NCBI GenBank assembly: GCA_964550165.1
Contig: CAZJYC010000021.1
Coordinates: 1 to 36,821 of the forward strand
Length of the DNA stretch: 36,821 nucleotides
Reading direction: 5' to 3'
DNA from: CAZJYC01 sp964550165
Lineage (GTDB): Bacteria; Acidobacteriota; Aminicenantia; Aminicenantales; Aminicenantaceae
Below the pieces are notes generated by a model that worked only from the letters and a program-made list of their open reading frames with translations, was not told where the DNA came from and made no database searches. The translations under genes and the position numbers were made by a program. This document shows positions 25,689 to 32,342 of this stretch, in pieces (position 1 is the stretch's first letter; the number at the start of each line of letters is the position of its first letter).

Positions 25689-25896
25689 ACGCCGTGATTT
25701 TATCAATAAAATTTGCAAGCTTGAATTTGAAGGACCCTATTCAGGAACTCGTCATCAATTCATGGTTTATAGAAACCACCGATTAACCCTTCCTTCCAAT
25801 TTAGAATATTCAGTACCCCAGCTCAGGATAATGCTTAAAGAAGTTGAAGATATAATAGGCAGACAAATTGCTATTGAAGAATGGAATAGCCTATAA
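25666..25896 (+). CDS. hicA: HicA-family toxin (mRNA interferase)
   Basis: This 76-residue HicA toxin has a double-stranded-RNA-binding-like fold and cleaves mRNA when free. It shows KRRDFINKICKLEFEGPYSG, the catalytic histidine in GTRHQFMVY, and LTLPSNLEYSVPQLRIML, all family-typical. The start is a TTG at 25666 with AGGAAG upstream; no ATG is available before the conserved core. It overlaps hicB by 23 bases, so translation is probably coupled. It looks intact. Confidence 0.88.
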   Translation: MSRWTPCKRRDFINKICKLEFEGPYSGTRHQFMVYRNHRLTLPSNLEYSVPQLRIMLKEVEDIIGRQIAIEEWNSL

Positions 25897-26052
25897 ATCA
25901 AATACCTCAAGATAAAAAAAGAGAGGATGGGCGACATTCTAGATATGGTTTAATCCACGGATCTTTCTGGCCTTTTTGAGCTGATTTCCTTTGCTCTGGT
26001 CTCCGTTATTTGTTATATTCTTTATTCCAGAAATGGGGGAGTTAAGGGAGAA

Positions 26053-26592
26053 ATGAGGAAGGCGATGAGAAAGAAGGCGAGTCCGAATCTTTATCAGGAG
26101 CAAAGGGTCGGGGTCTTTGTCGATGTCCAGAACATGTATTATTCTGCCAGAAACATCTACAAGGCCAAAGTCAATTTTAAAATTCTCCTCAGGGAGGCTA
26201 TCCGGGGCAGGAATCTTATCCGGGCCATTGCCTATGTGATCAAGGCTGACGTGAAAGAGGAGGTCAATTTCTTTGAGGCGCTCAAAAGCCTGGGTTATGA
26301 GGTCAAAGCCAAAGACCTGCAGGTTTTCTTTGGGGGCGCCAAGAAAGGCGACTGGGATATTGGAATTGCCATGGATACCATCGAGTTCGCCTCGAAGCTG
26401 GATGCCATTGTTCTTGTCAGCGGGGACGGGGATTTCGTGCCTCTGGTCCAGCACCTCAAGCATGCTTTAGGCTGCTATGTCGAGGTTATGGCTTTCGGCA
26501 AGTCCAGCTCCCAGAAGCTGATCGAGGAATCGGACAATTTCATTGACATGGATTCAAATCCTCACAAGTTTTTAATTCCAAGCGGCAAGTAA
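26053..26592 (+). CDS. NYN-domain (PIN-like) ribonuclease, LabA/DUF88 type
   Basis: This protein of 179 residues has a NYN/LabA-like nuclease fold of the PIN superfamily, predicted to cut RNA with a metal. The acidic active-site residues are visible: Asp24 in VGVFVDVQNMYYSA, Asp100 and Asp102 in KKGDWDIGIAMD, and Asp125 and Asp127 in LVSGDGDFVPLV. The C-terminal VEVMAFGKSSSQKLIEESDN matches the family. The ATG at 26053 is two to three bases past GGGAG, which is short; the ATG at 26065 is also possible. It lies downstream of hicBA without overlap, and its target is unknown. Confidence 0.88.
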   Translation: MRKAMRKKASPNLYQEQRVGVFVDVQNMYYSARNIYKAKVNFKILLREAIRGRNLIRAIAYVIKADVKEEVNFFEALKSLGYEVKAKDLQVFFGGAKKGDWDIGIAMDTIEFASKLDAIVLVSGDGDFVPLVQHLKHALGCYVEVMAFGKSSSQKLIEESDNFIDMDSNPHKFLIPSGK

Positions 26593-26727
26593 CAAAAGAG
26601 CTTTGAAATCTTAAAAAGGAGACATCTCACCTGATCACCGCCAAGCTCTCGTGAGCACAAGCGCCTCGTGGAATTGACAACGATTGGCTTCTCTGCTATT
26701 AGAGATTTTAGAGACTTTGAGGGAAAT

Positions 26728-28008
26728 ATGAGAAAGACGATCTTATTGACGGGACTTTTACTTTTCAGTCTTTCTGTATTCGCTCAGCAGCTTTCCGAGG
26801 AAACCTTTGTCATCAATATCGAGGTGCCGGTCCGAGTGTTCCAGGGGAAGTTGTTTGTGGATAGTCTTTCCATAGACGATTTTGAGGTTTTCGAGGACGG
26901 TATCCCCCAGAAAATTGAAGCGGTCTATCTGGTGAAAAAAAAGAGTATAGAAAGGCGAGAGGAAAAAAGGCGGTTCTCTCCCAAGACTTCACGAGATTTT
27001 TATCTCTTCTTTGAAATATCTGAATATACGCCAAAGCTTGGAGATGCCGTGAGTTACTTCATCCAGAATGTTGTCGCGCCCGACGACACGCTAACCATCG
27101 TCACGCCGATGAAGACATACAGGCTAAAAAGCCGAACGTTTGAAGCCCTATCCAAAGAGGAAGTCGTGAATCAACTCAAAGGAATACTCAGGAAGGATGC
27201 ATTGGTCGGAAGCTCGGAATACAGAGATACAGTGGAGGACATGGTCCAGCTGGCCAAATCTTTATCCGGAGCCATTCAATCAAGGATGACAACGACTGGA
27301 GAATCAAGCCTTTCAACCAATCCTGAGCAGCAGATGTTCCAAGTTTTGACCAGGACTCTTGACGATTACGCCAGGAGCGAGTATGAGGGCATGCCCTTTG
27401 AGGAACAGCTCACGCGGTATGCCGACCTTCTGGGGAAGTTAGAGAATATCAGGAATCTCGATCAACAGAAGTTCCTTGATTTTGCAAATTTATTGAAAGA
27501 GAGGGAGGGCCAGAAGTGCGTTTTTATCTTCTACCAGAGAGAGTTTATTCCCAAGATTGATCCGAAAATATTAAATCAGTATCTAAGCATCTTTGAGGAC
27601 AGACCAGACATCCATCACACCGTGACCGGCATTTTCGAATTCTACAAGAGAGCCATCAATGTCGATGTCAATCAGATGAAAAAGGCTTATGCGGATTCTT
27701 CCATCTCCATCCATTTTCTGTTTATCACCACACCCCCCAAACATGTTTATGGAGTCCGGATGGAGGAGCATTCTGAAGATATCTACGCGGTCTTCAGGGA
27801 GATGGCAGAAGCAACGGGTGGATTTTTCGACAGCGCTGCGAACTCGGCCTCTTTATTCCGGAATGCCCTTGCCGCATCCGAGAACTATTATCTCCTTTAT
27901 TATTCGCCCGAAAGCTATAAGAAAGACGGAAAGTTTAGGGAGATAAAAGTGACGGTCAAAGATAAGAATTTTAGGGTCATCCACCGCGCGGGCTACTTCG
28001 CCAATTAA
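26728..28008 (+). CDS. Secreted VWFA-related protein
   Basis: This exported protein of 426 residues has a signal peptide (MRKTILLTGLLLFSLSVFA) followed by the conserved opening of the VWFA-related family common in Acidobacteria (INIEVPVRVFQGKLFVDSLS, then IDDFEVFEDGIPQKIEAVYL). The strand RDFYLFFEISEYTPKLG stands where a VWA domain normally has the metal site DxSxS, so the metal site is not intact. A long helical insertion follows (EDMVQLAKSLSGAIQSRMTT). The C-terminus ATGGFFDSAANSASLFRNAL and NYYLLYYSPES matches the family end. The ATG is the best start, with GAGGG four bases upstream. The function is unknown; a surface or periplasmic binding role is likely. Confidence 0.82.
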   Translation: MRKTILLTGLLLFSLSVFAQQLSEETFVINIEVPVRVFQGKLFVDSLSIDDFEVFEDGIPQKIEAVYLVKKKSIERREEKRRFSPKTSRDFYLFFEISEYTPKLGDAVSYFIQNVVAPDDTLTIVTPMKTYRLKSRTFEALSKEEVVNQLKGILRKDALVGSSEYRDTVEDMVQLAKSLSGAIQSRMTTTGESSLSTNPEQQMFQVLTRTLDDYARSEYEGMPFEEQLTRYADLLGKLENIRNLDQQKFLDFANLLKEREGQKCVFIFYQREFIPKIDPKILNQYLSIFEDRPDIHHTVTGIFEFYKRAINVDVNQMKKAYADSSISIHFLFITTPPKHVYGVRMEEHSEDIYAVFREMAEATGGFFDSAANSASLFRNALAASENYYLLYYSPESYKKDGKFREIKVTVKDKNFRVIHRAGYFAN

Positions 28009-28048
28009 AATCCACGAAACAATATAAGCGCATTAAATTCTGTTACGT

Positions 28049-28095
28049 TGTCATGGCGAGCGACCGGAGGGAGCGTGGCCATCTCATAAAATAAT
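28049..28095 (+). repeat. R2 short repeat unit
   Basis: The unit reads GTCATGGCGAGCGACCGGAG then GGAGCGTGGCCATCTCATAA, close to the unit at 31021 and the left end of the element at 5763. It lies downstream of the VWFA-related gene. The rest of the gap to 28238 has no feature I can name. Confidence 0.7.
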
Positions 28096-28238
28096 TGCTA
28101 TGCTCTTCTTTTTTTAAATCAGTTCGGATCAAAGAAGAAACGCAAGCGGAAGTCGGTTGTGCGTCTGCCAAATGCCAGATGCATAAACATAAAGACTGAA
28201 TGAAAATTAACAACTGGAATTTTTGACGAGGGAGAGAA

Positions 28239-31013
28239 ATGAAAATCTTTTATCTTCTCTTTTTCATGGTCTTAGCCATGTCTTATTTTATCTTTGGCAG
28301 GAATCAAGTTTCAGAGAGAGAAAAGCTGTCTGATTCAGGGAAGGTCAGGGAGCATGCTGGGGAAGATTTGAACTCGATCGCCTTTCCCATCGGAGGGTTG
28401 GGGACAGGGAATATCACGCTTGGAGGACGAGGGGAGATCCGGGAGCTCGAAATTTTTAACAGGCCCGATAAAGGAAAAAACCCGGAGTTCACTTTTTTCT
28501 CCATCTGGGTGAGAGAAGAAGGGAAAGAAGCTGTGGCCAAAATCTTAGAACGGAAATTAATTCCTCCTTATGCGGCCTGGATGGGAATCCCGAGGAATCA
28601 GCTCCCGGGCGTCTCCCGCTTTGAAGAGGCAACATTCAGGGGAGAATATCCTATTGCTTATCTTGAATTGAAAGATAGTGCCGTTCCCTTGAGTGTGAAG
28701 TTAGAAGCTTACAATCCCTTTATCCCCCTTTCCCCTGAAAGAAGCGGCATGCCCGCTGCAATTTTTAAGTGGAAGGTCAAAAACAAGAAAGATGCCAAAA
28801 TCGCACTCTCTCTGGCTTTCAGCATGCTGAATCAGATAAAAACTGCGGATAAGGACGGCCGAAAAAGCTATGGAAGGAACATCAACCAGTATAGCGACGA
28901 CGGCAATTTCCGGGGAATCAAAATGAAATCCAACAGAGCCGCTGAGGACTCTGTCGATTACGGAAGCATAGCCTTTGTCACCACAGAGAAAAATGTAGAG
29001 GTTCAGACGCGATGGTACAGGGGAGGGTGGTGGGATAATGCCCACATCTTCTGGGATGATTTTGCCGATGACGGGCGAATCAAAGTTCTCTCCGACAGCC
29101 AGGAATCCGAGGAAGGAAGAAGCGATATCGCCACGCTTTTGGTCTACCTCGAACTCGAACCTCAAGAGGAAAAACTCATTCCATTTTATTTAACCTGGTA
29201 TTTTCCCAACAGGGAGAATTACTGGAACAGGGAAGAGGAGGTGCGCGGCAAAAAATTCAAAAATTTCTACACCACTCAATTTGCTGATGCCTGGAATGTG
29301 GCCCAATACCTCATCGAGAATGAAAGAGAGCTTGAACAGGACACAAGGAAATTCCACGACATTCTCTTTCGTTCGACCTACCCCTCCTCTGTTATCGACG
29401 CGGTTTCCTCGCAGGCATCTTCTCTCAAAACAAACCTGGTGCTGCGCACTGAAGACGGCAAGTTTTTCGGGTTCGAAGGCCTGACGGATGATTCTGGCTG
29501 CTGTCCGATGAACTGCACCCATGTCTGGAATTATGAGCAGACCCTCGCCTATCTCTTTCCTTCTCTGGAAAGGTCGATGCGGGAAACGGACTTTCTTCAC
29601 AATACTTTTGACAACGGCTACCAGGTTTTTAGAACTTTGATGCCCCTCGGCGATTACTGGTGGACGTTTAAGCCTTGCGCTGACGGCCAGATGGGAAACA
29701 TCGTCCGCGCTTACCGGGAATGGAAATTATCCGGAGATACGGAATGGCTTAAAAAGCTCTGGCCCAAGGTCAAGGCTGCTCTCGAGTTTGCCTGGAAGGG
29801 CGTGGGAGAGGCGGATAAAAAATTCGATTGGCAGAAAGAGAGGCTTCTCCTGCCTTGGGACCCGGACAAAAACGGCGTCATGGAGGGTGAGCAGCACAAC
29901 ACCTACGACATTGAGTTTTATGGGCCGAACACTATGACCGGCTCTCTGTATCTGGCAGCTCTTAAAGCCTGCGCGGAAATGGCCAGTGCTGTAGGGGAGC
30001 CAAAGAAGGCCAAAGAATACTCAGAAATCTACGAGAAGGGCTCCAAAGGATACGACAAATTGCTCTGGAACGGGGATTACTACATTCAGAAAATTCACGT
30101 TATGGAAGGTCTTATCGTCCCTGAACACCTTCGCTCCCCTCAAAAAATCTGCGACAATCCTGCCTGCAAAGGCAAGGAGTCGCGTGGAGGGAAAAAAGAG
30201 GCGCTGGAAAAAGGGGAAGTCGTTCCGAAATACCAGTATGGAGAGGGATGCCTGTCCGACCAGCTGCTGGGGCAGTATCTGGCTCATGTCGCAGGATTGG
30301 GCTATATCCTCGAAAAAGCCCACGTCGATAAAGCGATGCTTTCTATTTTTAACTCTAATTTTGTCAAAGATTTGAGCAGCTTTTCCAACGTCCAGAGAGT
30401 CTATGCCCTGAACGAAGAGGCTGGACTCCTGCTCTGCACCTGGCCCAAAGGGGCAAGGCCGGCCCTTCCTTTTGTCTATTCCGACGAGGTCTGGACAGGA
30501 ATCGAATACCAGGTTGCAGCTTCTCTGATCTATTCCGGTTATGTGGATGAAGGATTGACCATTGTCAAGGCGGCAAGGGACAGGTACCGAGGCTTTAACC
30601 GCAATCCCTGGGATGAGCTGGAGTGCGGCCATCATTATGCCCGGGCCATGGCCAGCTGGGCTGTTCTCCTGGCGCTTTCTGGCTATCAATATGACGGTGT
30701 CTCGAACTTCATCGCTTTTTCTCCAAGAATCAACAAAGACGATTTCTTCACCTTCTGGTCTTCGGGAAGCGGCTGGGGAAGCTTCGCAGCCAAGGGCAAC
30801 AAGGTCACCTTAAAAGTGGAATACGGAAATCTCAAGCTTTTGAGGCTGGGAGTATCAAGAGAGTATGAATTTAAGTCCCTGAAAAGAGTCCTTGTCAATT
30901 TAAAAGAGATTCCTGCTCAGTTCAAGAGTGAGGGAGAGCTAGTTGTGGTTGAACTGGAGAAATTAACCCGTTTACACAGCGGAGATGAGATAGCGGCTGT
31001 TTTTGAAAAATGA
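28239..31013 (+). CDS. Secreted GH116 family glycosidase (glucosylceramidase/beta-glucosidase-like)
   Basis: This protein of 924 residues begins with a signal peptide or anchor (MKIFYLLFFMVLAMSYFIFG). An N-terminal beta domain follows (NSIAFPIGGLGTGNITLGGR), then an alpha/alpha-toroid catalytic domain. It has the GH116 hallmarks GCCPMNCTHVWNYEQTLAYL, SDQLLGQYLAHVAGLG and YSDEVWTGIEYQVAASLIYS. By alignment from memory with human GBA2 (Glu527, Asp677), Glu413 (GKFFGFEGLTDD) is the nucleophile and Asp557 (HNTYDIEFYGP) the acid/base. It hydrolyses beta-linked glucose or xylose. The ATG follows GAGGGAGAG. Together with the secreted GH3 enzyme at 32343 it suggests glycan breakdown outside the cytoplasm. 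Confidence 0.92.
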   Translation: MKIFYLLFFMVLAMSYFIFGRNQVSEREKLSDSGKVREHAGEDLNSIAFPIGGLGTGNITLGGRGEIRELEIFNRPDKGKNPEFTFFSIWVREEGKEAVAKILERKLIPPYAAWMGIPRNQLPGVSRFEEATFRGEYPIAYLELKDSAVPLSVKLEAYNPFIPLSPERSGMPAAIFKWKVKNKKDAKIALSLAFSMLNQIKTADKDGRKSYGRNINQYSDDGNFRGIKMKSNRAAEDSVDYGSIAFVTTEKNVEVQTRWYRGGWWDNAHIFWDDFADDGRIKVLSDSQESEEGRSDIATLLVYLELEPQEEKLIPFYLTWYFPNRENYWNREEEVRGKKFKNFYTTQFADAWNVAQYLIENERELEQDTRKFHDILFRSTYPSSVIDAVSSQASSLKTNLVLRTEDGKFFGFEGLTDDSGCCPMNCTHVWNYEQTLAYLFPSLERSMRETDFLHNTFDNGYQVFRTLMPLGDYWWTFKPCADGQMGNIVRAYREWKLSGDTEWLKKLWPKVKAALEFAWKGVGEADKKFDWQKERLLLPWDPDKNGVMEGEQHNTYDIEFYGPNTMTGSLYLAALKACAEMASAVGEPKKAKEYSEIYEKGSKGYDKLLWNGDYYIQKIHVMEGLIVPEHLRSPQKICDNPACKGKESRGGKKEALEKGEVVPKYQYGEGCLSDQLLGQYLAHVAGLGYILEKAHVDKAMLSIFNSNFVKDLSSFSNVQRVYALNEEAGLLLCTWPKGARPALPFVYSDEVWTGIEYQVAASLIYSGYVDEGLTIVKAARDRYRGFNRNPWDELECGHHYARAMASWAVLLALSGYQYDGVSNFIAFSPRINKDDFFTFWSSGSGWGSFAAKGNKVTLKVEYGNLKLLRLGVSREYEFKSLKRVLVNLKEIPAQFKSEGELVVVELEKLTRLHSGDEIAAVFEK

Positions 31014-31020
31014 CACTCGT

Positions 31021-31065
31021 GTCATCGCGAGCTCCCGAAGGGAGCGTGGCGATCTCATAAAATAA
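31021..31065 (+). repeat. R2 short repeat unit
   Basis: The unit reads GTCATCGCGAGCTCCCGAAG then GGAGCGTGGCGATCTCATAA and matches the unit at 28049 at most positions. It ends at the start of the unidentified open frame 31061-31339, so it may mark the breakpoint where that gene lost its 5' end. Confidence 0.75.
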
Positions 31066-31339
31066 TAAATTTGCCGCGCCCGTCAGGCTCGCAGACAAGC
31101 AGATTGCTTCGCAGCCTTTAGTCGCCGCCTACGCCTTAAAGCCTGAGGAGATTTTCAGGTTCATCGCCCAATATGACGAGAATCAAGGGGAAGAAAAAGA
31201 AATTCCTTCCGAGGAGGAGAGGCTTGAGATCGCAAAATCCAGATCAGCGCCCAGGCTGGAAATTCATAAGTGGGAGCTGAGCCAAGGCCGATGGATGAAG
31301 CAGGAAGCCAACCTCATCTTCCTCAAGGACAAGAAATAA
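31061..31339 (+). pseudogene. Unidentified gene remnant without a start codon
   Basis: A frame stays open from the stop at 31058-31060 to a TAA at 31337-31339, with no ATG and no ribosome-binding site in its first two thirds. The part from about 31100 reads like coding sequence (LVAAYALKPEEIFRFIAQYD, EERLEIAKSRSAPRLEIHKW, KQEANLIFLKDKK). The upstream boundary coincides with the R2 unit at 31021. This is best explained as the 3' end of a gene broken by a rearrangement. I do not recognise the family. Confidence 0.5.
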
Positions 31340-31502
31340 ACCCAATATCTTGCTAAAGATCAAACAAAAATAGAGAATATCCTTTTAACCAAAAATAAAT
31401 TTCAATCCGCAAGAAAGTTAAAAAATAGCCTGATTATCTCCAAAGTCTCTGGCTGGGGCACTTCATCTCAATTAATTTGAAGCCACCGAAACGGTAATAT
31501 AA

Positions 31503-31898
31503 TATTCAGTAAATAACTTAGTTGCAAAAAAAAATTGTAATTACGATTTAAAATTTATTTTAAGTTTGCTCAATTCAAAAATAATGCGGCTTTACTATAT
31601 ATGTAATTTTACAAATAGATCGGTACTAACAGTTAATATTTCAAAAACCTATTTAGATAAATTACCTATAAAAGCTATTGACTTGAAGAGTCCTGCCGAG
31701 AAGAAAGTGCATGACGATCTTGTGACATTGGTTGATGCTATGCTGGGCTTAAATAAAGAAATCCAGAATTCAAAAGGCAGTGAAAGAGAGTTAATCCAGA
31801 GGCAAATTGAAAAAACTGATAGAGAAATTGATGAGATTGTTTACAAACTATATAATATCACCAACGAGGAGAAGAAAATAATAGAAGGAAATTTTTAG
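31503..31898 (+). pseudogene. C-terminal relic of a restriction-modification DNA methyltransferase (TaqI/Eco57I-like)
   Basis: The frame opens after a TAA at 31500-31502. It codes for about 131 residues that match the end of large N6-adenine methyltransferases of type IIG (TaqI/Eco57I-like): DLKFILSLLNSKIMRLYY, FTNRSVLTVNISKTYLDKLP, then KKVHDDLVTLVDAMLGLNKE and TDREIDEIVYKLYNITNEEK. These belong to the target-recognition part and the C-terminal helical bundle. The catalytic methyltransferase and nuclease parts are absent upstream. A TTG at 31566 and an ATG at 31584 exist, but no Shine-Dalgarno is seen. The stretch is A+T-rich, as expected for transferred DNA. It is a remnant of a defence system rather than a working gene. 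Confidence 0.75.
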
Positions 31899-31925
31899 AA
31901 TTTTTCGTCGCTGCGTTTAGCCGTC

Positions 31926-32021
31926 TTACTTCCTTTTTTTCTTAACGCTCACGATTATCTTCTCCACTTCGTCGAAGATCTCCGGCATATTCAGGGCTTT
32001 TGCAAACTCCCTCAACCAAGG
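31926..32021 (-). pseudogene. C-terminal relic, possibly of a nucleotidyltransferase-type toxin
   Basis: Directly after the stop of the small gene at 32022, in the same frame, lies PWLREFAKALNMPEIF followed by DEVEKIIVSVKKKRK and a TAA. It has no start codon. Its pattern resembles the tail of nucleotidyltransferase-like proteins that usually sit downstream of small antitoxin-like genes. The body of that gene is missing. Too short for a firm family call. Confidence 0.4.
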
Positions 32022-32249
32022 TTAGCGGGCACGATAGGCATCCCTGAGACGTTGCCAACGCATTCTGACTTTTTTTTCTTCCTCAGAAAGAGATTTTTCC
32101 CAACCCATTCCCTTGACCGATTCCATCAGAGCTGCCAACTGGATGATTTTTATCGATAGAGGAGTCTGCCTTAGCTCCTCCCTTTCCGCTGCATTGACAT
32201 TTTCCCATCGCTTTTTAGCCGCTCTGACTTCTGACGCTGAGATTTTCAT
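32022..32249 (-). CDS. Small antitoxin-like protein, orphan
   Basis: This is a charged, all-helical protein of 75 residues (MKISASEVRAAKKRWENVNA, then PLSIKIIQLAALMESVKGMG, then VRMRWQRLRDAY). Its composition and the RWQRLR ending resemble small proteins that form pairs with nucleotidyltransferase-like partners, but I cannot name the family with certainty. The partner appears to have been deleted (see 31926-32021). The start is a plain ATG; no strong Shine-Dalgarno was checked. It lies on the minus strand between a restriction-modification relic and the GH3 gene. Confidence 0.55.
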   Translation of the reverse strand: MKISASEVRAAKKRWENVNAAEREELRQTPLSIKIIQLAALMESVKGMGWEKSLSEEEKKVRMRWQRLRDAYRAR

Positions 32250-32342
32250 AAACTAAGTATATCAAAAATGTATATCGGTCTAAATAAGAAATTGACGAGA
32301 ATTGGCACTTACCGGCAAATTGAGGCTTAGCGTTTCTTTTTC

